The notes beneath the pieces were generated by a model. It saw only the letters and a program-made list of their open reading frames with translations, did no database searches and was not told the DNA's origin. The position numbers were made by a program, and so were the translations under genes. Positions 24,226 through 35,200 of a stretch of DNA of 64,000 nucleotides are shown piece after piece (positions within the stretch are counted from its first letter, which is position 1; every line of letters starts with the position of its first letter). This stretch comes from Callaeas wilsoni (taxonomy: Eukaryota; Chordata; Aves; Passeriformes; Callaeidae): NCBI GenBank assembly GCA_013398955.1, contig VWPU01017401.1, forward strand, positions 558,001-622,000. The letters run 5' to 3'.

Positions 24226-26060
24226 CCCCCCACAAAGTCTTGACGTCATGCTGGACACTCCTGCAGAAAAGAGTTTACATATTTGCGTCCTTCATGAATT
24301 GCCATTCCCAACCCATTTGCAATCCTTGCTGCCACAATGACCTGGTCAAGCCATTGCTGTTTGATGGCCTGTGGAAAAGACAGCTGTCTTGAAGACTTTA
24401 GTTGCACAGTCTGAATTCCAAGGGAAGAAAATGTGAATGGCAACTGCACTGCTGGCATTCAGTGTGGAAAAGGCCTGTCTCTTCTACCTGAGCTGTATTT
24501 ATTTCACAAGCATGACATCAGTCCACACTGTAACAGTGGTGATCCCCAGCTATGCTGGAACTCCTTTGTAAGGACACAAAGCATCCCAGTGCTGGCATCA
24601 GTCACCAGCAGCTAAGCACAAAAATGTATCTCATTATGCTGCCATTTCCACACACTTAGCTGCAAAAGGAAAGTACCAGAGGGTCCTGCTGTCAGCTCGC
24701 TCTCCAGCTTGCCATGGAGAGAGGGTGACTCAGCCGAGGTGCGCAGCAAGGGGACCTGTGCAAGCACAGCTGCTGGCCTGCCAGCTCTCCCTGCCTGGGA
24801 AGCTGGACAGCTGTGCTGCAGCAGCCTCTCTCCACAGGCCCTCTACTCACACTGGGCAGCTGCTTCTGCCTCCGCTGCCTTGGAGGAAGGTACTTGGGTA
24901 AGGAGCTCCTTCTTACTTTCCACGCTCTCAGGAGCTTTACAGCCCACTCTCAAAAATTGCCACTTTGGCATTAATAAGTGTCCCACCCATTCCCATGGCT
25001 GACACACATGAGCCTCAGACCACACTTGGAGCAGATCCTGGTGACCGTGTAGGCAGGAGGACGAGGCACAATGTGCCTTGCTCAGGGTCTCAGGCAAACA
25101 CGAAAGCAGCATCACTGTCTCCTCTGTGGCAGCTTAAAAGACTAGCTCTGACTTATTCACAGAAGAAGGTAATAACAGCAGTCAGGAAAGTTTCTGCCAC
25201 AAGAAAAAAAGCCCAGAATCAAGCCTGCTCATTCAGTTTTATAAGAAAGAGAAAATAGATAGGCTCTGACTTTTTTTATTCCCATTCCTACTGCAGACCC
25301 GTGAGCCCCTCTCCCAAACCTCTTGGCTATCCAGTTTTTTTCCTTCCAGAGACAGGCTGTGGCTTGCTGCCATCCAGATAGCACAGCTCTATTCGCACCG
25401 GGCTTTGTCACGCTGCCTTTGCCCTGACAGGTGGCAGCAGGGATAGAAAGAAGCCGGAAAGACAGAAAATGTTACAAACCAATTGAGCCAGCAGCCTAGA
25501 GGATCTGTCACTTCACTCTTTCTTCCCTCTTCTAAATTATTTTATTTTATTAATTCTGCCTTTGGGGGAAGGGGGGAAAGGAGGGGGGATGAGGCAGTTG
25601 AAGGAAGAGGGGAAGAGAGATGAAAGAAAAATACAAATTGGATTGAGTTTATTTACTCCGATACTATCCCTGATCATTCTGACCCTTAGATCACTCTGCT
25701 GCACAGCAGCAGGACCTTCCAACATCAATATTAATGCTCATTGCTTATGGCAGTGGGTAGTGGAAGTGGCATTTCATAATTCAGATGCAAAAATTAAAAG
25801 GTGAATTTAGAGAGAAGGAGTAGAGCAGCTATATTTACTCAGTCTGCTGAGTAAAAAAAACCCCTCAGTTAATTCTACAACTGTCTCCCATTAGCAAAGG
25901 ATCAGAACTTAAGTGTGATTTGAGAATTACCTCCCATACTGAGCAAGAGTATGGGTTTGAAAACTAAAAGTCAGGCTAGTCAAATACCTGAAGCAGTGTC
26001 ATCTGCTTCAGCAAGGTCTAAATACAACAATGTCCATGTTTTTGGTGTTGGTTGCTACAG
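24226..26060. other. Non-coding stretch with purine tract
   Basis: No gene supported. The plus strand has a run of purines with three long G-tracts at 25564-25588 (GGGGG, GGGGGG, GGGGGG) and a fourth, GGGG, at 25609-25612 after a 20-nt gap. Open frames on both strands near 24709-25258 are under 100 codons and unrecognised. Confidence 0.5.
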
Positions 26061-26147
26061 GGTGTGGCCAGCACAGAAGAAATTGCTCTTGTGGGGTATG
26101 ACGGAAGTGGCAAATCTACCTTGATAAAGCTGGCCTTAAAGATTTAA
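26061..26147 (+). other. Short open stretch encoding a Walker A motif
   Basis: After a splice-acceptor-like TTGGTTGCTACAG, 28 codons stay open to a TAA at 26145-26147. Residues 12-19 read GYDGSGKS, matching the P-loop pattern [AG]-x4-G-K-[ST]. The flanks (EEIALV before, TLIKLALKI after) follow the hydrophobic strand / P-loop / helix pattern of ABC-type ATPase nucleotide-binding domains. There is no donor-like border, no start codon in frame, and no further domain (Q-loop, signature, Walker B) nearby. It could be a decayed exon or pseudogene scrap, or coincidence; the motif is short enough for chance. Confidence 0.15.
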
Positions 26148-28249
26148 AACAAAAAAAAAAATCAAACTATCTCCTTCCTCCAAATGCATGATGCTTGCCA
26201 AAAAAGTGATTTCTTAAAAAAAATCAACCCCACATTGTAATTTTTCTTTTCCACTCTCTCCATTCCTTTTAATATAAATCTCCTCTGTCCACACAGAAGA
26301 ACTAGAAACTTCCTTTAAAAAGAAAATAACAGGAGGCTGGATTTTCATGTAATAGCATGTCACTAAGAGCTGTGACTTTAAGAAATATACCAACCATAAC
26401 AACACTCTTGAAAAAAAGCCATTAAACTGGCAACATTACTAGGTCTATGTGTCACAGGGGCAAGACACATCAAGCACCAGCTCCAGCAGGTATTCCTGCA
26501 CCCTGTCCCATGGAACTCCCCTTAGCTGTTATTTGGAGGGGGATGTTAACGGGGTCCCGAAAGCAGCGCAGCTGTCTTAGCCTGGCTCTGCTCTAGGGAC
26601 CAGCTGGGCAGTCCTGCAGGGCCCTGGCTTAGGACAGGTCTGGGGTTGCCCAGGTGAGCATCAGCTGGGTTGCATGTGCAAGCCAAGGCAGAGCACCAGA
26701 GCTGTCTGCAGCTCCACATCGAGGGGGGCTGCCAGAGAGAGAACAAGGGGGCAAGGGCGCTGTGGGAAGGTATGGTAATGTCTCACGGAGGAGGTTCTGT
26801 AAAACATCATTTCACACGGAGTACTGTTTGGATACCTGAGTCTAATCATGGAGTTAACAGCCCTTATTTGCACAACCTCACATACACACACAGTGGTGCA
26901 CAGGATACAAATCAAACCTCTGTCTACTTACAAACAGCATCCAGGCTATTAGGACACAGCAAGCAGCAGACCAGCCAGGATCATACGAAGGAAAACATTT
27001 CATCTTCCAGCTCTCTATACGGTACCAAGAGACATGTTTTGCACCAAAAGACTTACTCCCTTTTCATCATTTTCTGTTTCTGCCCTTGCTGTCAGTGCAG
27101 TGTGGCCCAAGAGAAGGGATTTTTAGTACTTGCTGACGCTTTGTTGTTTAATCAGATGGCCGCTGGAATCAAGGTTGGCTGGTTAAAGAGGCAGCTGAGC
27201 AGGGACTTTCAGAGAGCAGAAATGTCAGTCAGCCTCTTGGGAGACAATCCCTAATCCATCTCGAACTCCTTCAGACACTCTTAATTATTGTTTTGTATTT
27301 TAATTGGCCAGAGGAAAATGGGGTGCTTTTTAAATAAATAAATAAGTGAAAGCATCAGATTGAGGTGAGTGTATCTGTTAAGCTGCTGATAACACATCTT
27401 TCTGAATTCCACCTAGCACTTAGCACACAGAACAGCAAAGCAGGGCTAAATGCATTTAAAATTTGGCACAGATGTGAGTGAGTAGATGCAGATACTGAGT
27501 AAGAAATAGCAAGGACCACTCCTCTTCCTTACCAGCCACATTTCCAGAAAGGACACAGTACTCCTGACTTAAGGGAATACACATTTCTTCCAACACTCAG
27601 TCGTCCTCAACTGTTTCAGTGCACCTCTGCCTGGCTTCAGAGAATTCCTGTTATCTCAGTCCCTTCTGAGCCTCTCCTCTGCTGTCACATCTGGTGCAGT
27701 GGTTGTGCAAAATGGGAAAAATCCTCACTAAAAACCAAATACACACCTGAAAGCCTTCCAGGTCTGTCTTAGAACAATGTCAAATTAAGGTGAAATACAA
27801 GTCAATCTAACCAAAAGGATTTCTCACTATAACTTTTGAGTTGAAATTTCAGTTTCCCTGCAAGTGAAGAATGTAACAACTGACATTCCTGGAGCTAAAC
27901 TCACTACTTCGATTTCTACAGCAGCAGAAACCTGTGCTGGAATCTCATTTGCCCGGGCTAGTAAATAAGAAGTGGCAGTAGTCATGCAATCTGTGGCACT
28001 TTTTCTGTTAAATCAAGCCTGAGCTTAGATCTCTCTATACTTACAATCTATATTAAAGAAACTCTACTGCCCTAATAGTTAAGCTTATCATACTATCTTC
28101 AACACAAAGTTGACAGACCCCTTGAATGCTGCTTTCTAGCCATGGATAATTTTAAAAATGCAAGGAGTTTGCTTTTACAAAAGCAAGTGGAAAGAAGGCT
28201 GGAAAAATTTTTTCAGAGTGGCTCTGTGAGACAGACAGGCATTACGACA
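26148..28249. other. Non-coding stretch with the longest open frame
   Basis: The frame 26670-27254 plus is the longest in the window (194 codons from TTG, about 160 from the first ATG). Its translation has no domain I recognise, an irregular composition and a Ser run (SSSSS), so I regard it as non-coding. The part 27150-27345 is rich in ATTA, TTAATTAT and ATTTTAATTGG strings and reads more like a regulatory block than an exon. Confidence 0.5.
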
Positions 28250-28330
28250 CCTGTGCTACAAATGGAAACTGAGGCAAGGGGATTTCCCTATTTGCCAAGA
28301 GAATGTACAAAATCTCTGTGGTTGCGCTAA
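28250..28330 (-). repeat. Possible MIR/core-SINE relic
   Basis: The string ACAAATGGAAACTGAGGCA matches the reverse complement of the well-known conserved part of MIR-type SINEs ('tgcctcagtttcc...'). Beyond these roughly 20 bases similarity is weak, so only a core relic would remain. It could be coincidence. Confidence 0.35.
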
Positions 28331-29428
28331 CCTTGTCATAGCCACTAGAATGGATGTCCCCATCTCTTGGCATTGTGTAGGTATTGCAACACTGGACCTG
28401 TTGTCTTCTTAATGAAACACAGAGGCAGAAGCCCCTACTTCTTCACTTTTAACAGAGCTCTAAGTACTTTCTCAAAGATTGGCGTTGTAAGATGGCTGTC
28501 GTGACCTAGTTCTAACTCACTGCATTATACATTTACCTCTTTGCTTTCTTTGACCCCGTTCCCCTTCCCTGCTTGTGGGTAGATGTATTTTCAAAGTGAC
28601 CTTTCTTGCTGCTGCTCACTAGCAAAGAAGAGCAGTGAAGAATACCACTTCAGAGAGGAGACAGGGCTGGGAGAAACACCATCCAAAATGGTACCCATCT
28701 GAAAGCACGGACAGGAGGACTTAATTAAGAAGATGTGAATTCAGCCTTTTAGCTCTAACCAATGGGTATCAGGGATAGCTTTTTCAATGCAACAAAACTC
28801 TATGCCTACCTTTACATAGTGCTACCCTCTGCAAAATAGCAATCACAGGAAGAACTGGGTTCAATTGTGGTCCATGCAAAGAATCCCCCATGAACAGTCA
28901 GGCTCTTGAAAAGCTTTGAGAGAGGACGGCCAGTGAGTTCATCTCTTTACAACCCAGTGGCTCAAAGAGACATCTTTGCCTTCAGTCAGCACTCAGATGT
29001 ACTGCAAGGCTTCCCTTTGTGAAACAGAATAGACGTCTCCAACGACAGCGAGCATTGTCCATGCAGGCATAAAGCAATATTTGGACATGCTGAATGGCTT
29101 CCTAAGATGAGAAAAAGTGCTGAAGAAACACTAAATTATGACAGATGGGAGCCCTAGAAATGCAACTACCCCCAAACTGGAAAATGAAAAGCTGGCACAA
29201 AGGGCAGGCATAACAATAGAATTTAGGCATAACGGAATACATGCCATTTAATGTGGAGTGCACTGAAGCTTCGATACATAAGTCAAAATCCTAGCCATTA
29301 AATAGCCTCATTTAAAAAGTTTTAAAGCAATTAAAATAAATTAGAAACTTCACAGGAGGACAAAATCACTGAAAAGGATAAGAAGCACTTTATGCCAGGC
29401 ACTGCTTCTGACAGTGTTGTGCCCATGA
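28331..29428. other. Non-coding stretch, nothing recognised
   Basis: No gene, RNA or repeat found. Sequence at 29225-29350 is AT-rich with TTAAAAAGTTTTAAAGCAATTAAAAT-type strings in short pieces, which may be structural or regulatory. Confidence 0.5.
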
Positions 29429-29626
29429 GGCCAGATTTTTATTTGAGAAGAGCTCGGGGGCAGATTTTCAAGGGCTCTGCACCAATAATTAGGGACAGAT
29501 TTTTCCAAACTGCTCAGCTTCCATTATCCAAACAAAGGCCAGATATACCAAAGTGCTCAGGGCCCAGCAATTTCTACTGTGACAGTTACAGTCGCAACAT
29601 GGCCAGATTTTTCAGAAACGTGACCA
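29429..29626 (+). repeat. Five diverged copies of a GCCAGATTTTT motif
   Basis: A unit of about 27-30 bases recurs: 29429-29455, 29459-29482, 29493-29521, 29537-29565 and 29600-29626. Each copy opens with a GGCCAGATTTTT-like core (variants GGCAGATTTTC, GGACAGATTTTT, GGCCAGATATAC) and most continue with an AGTGCTCAG or GAGCTC-like part. Spacing lengthens from about 30 to 63 bases, so it is a decayed tandem or dispersed array. From memory, similar 'ccagatttttcaaaagtgctcagc' strings are common in turtle and crocodile genomes, so this may be an old amniote repeat. The 84-codon open frame across it is a by-product. Confidence 0.7.
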
Positions 29627-31404
29627 TTTATTTCCCTGTCTGCTGAAGGAGGAAGTGGCCTATTTAAAGGCCATCTTCTAGGTTTTGTTCACTGGCATGT
29701 TGGAAGTAGATGATTTTACAGTCCCAGTAACAGTGAGAGGGCCCCAACTTTGCCAAGTCTGAGACAGCATGGTCTTGAAAGACAAGTGGAATAAACCCTG
29801 CTGTTTTTACTCTATTTTCCCTAATTCCTGCTCAAGAGACATCTATCATTGACCTCCATATGAAGCACTTCAGAGCTGACTGCAGAAGCAAACTTGTGAA
29901 AATACAATGCTGCCTCCAGCCATTTTGCAGAGCTAGATACATCATTTTTGGCACACCAGAATAGGAGCCTAAGAAAGAGAAAAATCCCTTAGCAATGCTG
30001 CTGACAGCGAAGAGAGCACAACAGGACTTTTTCAGCTTTTAAGCTGGTAATAGCTCAACTTGGAAGTGAAACAAACTGAGGTGACCCTCCAGCCAGGCCA
30101 CAGACCACCAGGCTTGAAAACTGCAGGGAGTTTGTTTCCTCTCAGATCATCCTGAAATGGATGTTGCAATTCTTCCTAGTGCCAAAGTCATCTGGATCAG
30201 GGCTGCTGTACAAACAGGAGGTGGTGCAGAGGAACAGTACTTAACAAAACCAAACTCTGTTACTCAGCAATGCTTATTTGCCCCCAAGTAAGGTGGCTTT
30301 TGGAAAGAAACTTTCTATCAAGTTGTGTGGGATTCTTTCCCTCTAAAGTCATTACTGTTCTTTCCAGAAGAACATATTGGTGAACTTCTCCAGTGCCTTA
30401 CATGTCTGTTTTTGCACTGCCAGGCACCTGTAAAGCAGAACAAACCGATGCTGTCAGAACACCACCTGCTTATAGTTAGCACTGTACCTGCCCAAGGGAA
30501 TGAGTTAGTGACCAGTGCCTCCAAACAGACCACTCCACAGCAGGGGTGCTCTGGTAAAAGACCAAAAGTGAGATTCTAACTCTAAGGAAGTTCAGGATGC
30601 CTTTCAAACAGTGAGAGTACCCAACAGTCTGTTACCAAGCTCTTGAACCCTCAGTGGATTTGCAATGGGCACGAAGAGGTGTCTCAATCCAGTTCCAACC
30701 AGGATTAAGCAGCAGCTGCAACACACCACAGAGCACATGGAACAGGAGACTTTCAACTAGACCTGGGGTCCTATGTACCCAAAACAGAATAATGAGACAA
30801 GCACATCTAAGTTACTTAAGTACTCTCTGATATTTTAGATTTTCTTTTGTTTCTGTCTTCCAACACTCATTTAAAACAACCAGAAAGAATGAGATGGGGA
30901 GCAAAAAGTGCTCTGTTTTTGTTTTTTGGGTTTTTTTTTTCTGATACTTATGGCTTCCATATCCATTTTTACCAACGGGAAATTAAAACCCACTGCCAGT
31001 AGAGCACCATTAAAGCACCTCAGTGTTGCAGTCAGACAAGGCAAATCGGGTAACTCAGGCCATGGGAGGACAAGAACAGTGCTCCTAGTTCACCAGTGGC
31101 TCTGTGGTGGCTTTCTGTCTTTGCCATTGTATCATACATTTGATAACCTTTAACAGATGGATTTGAGAGCAACCCATTCAGTGCCTTACGGGGAGAAATA
31201 CAGGGCACTGAAGAAATTGCTGTCAGAAAAAAAATCTCAGAAAAGACAAGCTGAGGCTTTAAGTTTTTACTTGTAGAACTGGCTCCAGTAATTTTGTCTT
31301 GAATAGCTTCAAGTAGGGCAGTAAAGAGGAACATGCTCCTTTGCTACTCATCGGTATACAAAATCTGAGAAGACATCCCTACTTGGAATTAAGTGTTAGC
31401 AACT

Positions 31405-31449
31405 GTATACTACAGAGTATACTACAGCACAGTAAAGTACACCACAGAG
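31405..31449. repeat. Imperfect 12-17 bp tandem repeat
   Basis: Three imperfect units, roughly GTATACTACAGA, GTATACTACAGCACA and GTAAAGTACACCACAGAG, run head to tail. The array is short, and an A-rich tract starts 38 bases downstream. Confidence 0.7.
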
Positions 31450-31487
31450 AAACATTGTGACACATTCCTGTTGGACCCAGTTTGTTC

Positions 31488-31557
31488 AAAAAAAAAAAAA
31501 AAGAATAAAATAAAAGGTAAAAAATTTTAAAAATAAAAAAAAGGGAAAGGAAATTAA
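31488..31557. repeat. A15 run with A-rich extension
   Basis: Fifteen A residues followed by interrupted A-rich sequence (AATAAAATAAAA, then TTTTAAAAATAAAAAAAA). It has the look of a decayed retroposon tail or simple A-rich DNA. No element body was recognised upstream. Confidence 0.85.
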
Positions 31558-32211
31558 TTCAATTTCTGTAGTCCAGGCTTGAAAGGAAATCTTTTCTTCT
31601 GCATTGCCACCTTCACCCATTGTAACTGTACCAGAAATCCCTAATTTCCTTCACTGCAGAGCAGCAAGCAGGTGCATAGCAGGATGTGTATTAGACCACA
31701 CCATCCCTCCTTTATGCTGCCTGTTCCCTATGGGGGCAAGATAATTACATCCACCCTAAGAAAACATCAATATTTTATTTTTAATGAGCTGGGCAGACCC
31801 AATTATCTCAGTAGGCTGTTAATAAGTGAAATTGTGAAGTACGGCTGCAGCTTTGATGGAAACAGAGTCATCTCTGAAATGGGAATTTCTGACACACGGA
31901 GTATTAAATAAGATGCCAGACAGCTGGAAGTTAGTGAAAAACTGTATAAGAAAGGAAATTTGCCTTAGTAGCAACTCTCAGTATTAAAAGATAATAAGTC
32001 AAAACACAAAGAATCATCATATCAGCCTAAAAATCACAACTCCTGAAACAATACTGTGCAGTGTTTTTCAGTGCCATTCTGATTCTTGATGTTCTGTGTT
32101 TCATATCACTAAGTTTTTTCTCCCCCCGAATAGTGATAAGAAATGCCTTGTTTTTGTTTTTTTGAAGTGAATACTCTTATGGAAACAACATAGAAGGTAA
32201 GCTTTAAGGTT

Positions 32212-32227
32212 AAAAAAAAAAAAAAAA
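32212..32227. repeat. Poly-A tract (A16)
   Basis: Sixteen uninterrupted A residues in otherwise unique sequence. No recognisable retroposon precedes it. Confidence 0.95.
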
Positions 32228-35200
32228 GAGGTAGGAAAAGACTTGCCATCATTTTGTGGTGGCCTGAACCACACACTTGCAGGGAAAGGAAATTTTTCCC
32301 TTTACTTTCACAAGAAGTTTGGTTCAGGAAGCACATTAATCTCTTGCTCTTCCCTTCCCTCTCTTGTTGTACCCTCAGTTTCATTCGCATGTTAAAAAGC
32401 AGATAGAATAGAAGCAAATCTCAAAAGATCAATGGATGAATTTTGTAGAATACTCAAAACTTACTAGCCACTTTGACAACAATGGAAACTGGAGAGATAA
32501 TTCAAAATGTGATGGAAAAAATACACACATGCCTTCCCGCTTAAGCTTTTGCATACAACTGAACTCTATCAGTACAGAGAGCTTAGTACAGACTCATAAT
32601 TCAAATTTTATTTGCCTATTTAAGATGAATTCCTGTTCCAAAATAGTGAAGATAATTTATTCTCTAAGCAATATATTCGCTATTAATCACCAAGTGAAAT
32701 CTATAAGCATTTCATTTCTTCCTGAATCTCAACAGGTATGTTCTTTTCATAAACCAGAGAACCAGATCTACAAATCCAGCTTCAGCCTCAGATTAACATG
32801 AGATTACTTAGTTTTTCAAATCTCAGATGATTTAGGTTTTTGTGGTTTTTTTTGGAACAGGATAATCGTAAATATGCAAATAGTGCTGTGTCCTGCTCTC
32901 CAGTAAAGCCAATCTCCACCACTGCAAAGCATCAAATTTTAGTGTATTTGGCAGGTGTGCTGGTGAGCCCAACACAGTTTGTTGCCTAACACATAAATGC
33001 AGATAATATAAATGTGGTTACAAGCACCAGTCAAGCCACACATGAGCCTTGAGCTCTTGTCCATGTAAACTGGTTCTTCCACCTATTCCAGTCACCTCAC
33101 TGGGATCAGTGCTGCTGTTAGTGAAACAAAGCTAATCTTTGGGAATCAGGGTATTCAATCCAATCTCCAAATGAAAAGTTGCTCCTCAGAGAAAGGCAGT
33201 CCCTGTTCTATATCTGACATGCCAGCTCTGGATTTTATCATTCCGTTTTTTCCCCTTAGTAATTCTGACAAATGTCGAACAATTCTAAACCTGGTTCTGT
33301 AGCTATGGCACTCATGAAATGAAATGCATGTATTAGTGTAATCATTTTACTGACAATCCAGACACTCAGCCACACGACCTTGCAGTGCATTTTAAAGGGC
33401 AAGAGCAGAATTAGCATCCTCAGCCAGCTCAGTGAAATAAATATAAACCATATAATAACAAAGAAAATGGAGAAAAGAAAAAGTTTGCAAACTTTGAACT
33501 CCCCTAATCAGTTGTGTTCCACTAAAAGCTGAGCTTCTTAAGACTTCTTTCTGCCTTGACTGCCCATCCTAATCATAGAAAATCAGACATTTAATTCCAG
33601 AAAGATGCAAAGGCACAATACAGACTTTGATCCAAAGCTGTTTCTTCTTGTTGGACTCCAAAAACAGTTTTCAGGCTTCCAAAGACTCTTTGCCAGCTCT
33701 GATTAGAAGCCACACTGGCTGACACAGTAATTGCTCTATAATCATATCTTCAGTACCCTGACCTGGTTTATGCATACAATCTATATTCTAATAGCAGTCA
33801 ACAGGTCACCAGTTAATAAAAATACCATTAACATCCCCCTGTGAGTAAGAAAGGGAGATATTCATCTCACTAGGCCAGTGGTGGGCCAATATAATTTCTG
33901 TGGCTGTTAGTGTAATTAACTCTGCCAGCATGTGGATCTCCCTGGAGGACAACACAAGCACGGAATGACCTTGCTGTGACTCCTCACTGGTGGTATTGCG
34001 GTGGGCACAAAGCTTTGCAGGGACTCAGGTCAGAGAAGAGTGGGTACTTCCCACAGCATGACCTCTCAAAAAAAGAGAAGTTCATCATTTCTAGGATGGT
34101 GTAGAACATATCTGGCTTTCACTGTAAAACAAAGGGAGGGATGGCCACAGCACGGGCAGCCAGAGCTGGCATCCTGTGTTCAGCAGCATCCAAAGGGCAG
34201 ACAAAAGAAAGTGAGCAACAAAGGGAGTCACGCAGGCAGAAAAGTGGTGGGGAAATCAGTTTCTCAATGGAGAGGTAGTATTTCCATTCAGCCTAAATGT
34301 CATCTACGTAAACACAGTTTGTGTGGCATGTGTTACAGATATTATGTGTAGGTCAGAGGAATACTGGAAAATTCCACAGGTTTCCTAGAAATAGTCATAG
34401 AGGTCTGTGTTACCATCTAAACACTTAACTGAGACATTTATTGTATCCATGAGCAGAAAGCTCTGTGTATACCAGGAGGCACAAGATGTCTAAAGTAGAA
34501 GGGGTTTTTAAAATAGATTTGTGGGAAGAGATACTACCTCTAGAATTCCAGAAGTCCCCTAGAATCCCGGAAACCAGCATAAGGATCTATGCCAAAGAAA
34601 CCAGGGAATGCAAGATATAAAAAATAAATTCTTGGGAGAAACTTGGTTGTGCAAGTCCATTAAGCAGATACTGTCCCATACAGTGAATTATGCATCAGTT
34701 TATCCTCAGTTTCTAGGTTTGTTCCCTAATTCTTTACACTGTCTCCCAGTTTTGCTGTCTGACACAGGCTGCATCCCAGGAAGACGCCTCCCAAAGTGAG
34801 GACCCAGGCTGACAGTTACTTGCAATGCAGGTTGCACTCCAGCCTCATCCATCTCCTCATGCAGGAGTCCCTCAACTGGAGACAGAACAAGACCTAGCAA
34901 AAATCATTTCACACACTAGTCCTGTTCCAAGATCAAAGTCAGCTCCCAGCAAATAAATGTCCTGCGTTTAACTGCTGTAACACACCTCCTCCAAATCATC
35001 TCAGATCCAGATCATTGCACTGCCCGCACAGACATTTACATTCTGCTCCACCTACGCATGTTCACCTGGACCCAAGCCCAGGAGACAGGAATGACCGTTC
35101 CCCTCCTCAATTTCGCATCTATCGAAGGTCCTCTTGTCCTCTGGTTCCTTGTCCCCCTTACTTGAACGGCACGACAGCACACATTTGGAGACTTCAACAG

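Noticed and set aside
24034..24243. Lys-rich basic peptide frame
   Set aside because: It arises from A-runs and purine-rich simple sequence, including the A16 tract.
26670..27254. Longest open frame (194 codons, plus strand) as a protein-coding gene
   Set aside because: It opens with TTG and has only about 160 codons from its first ATG. The composition is irregular, no domain is recognised, and about 0.5 runs this long are expected by chance in six frames of 64 kb.
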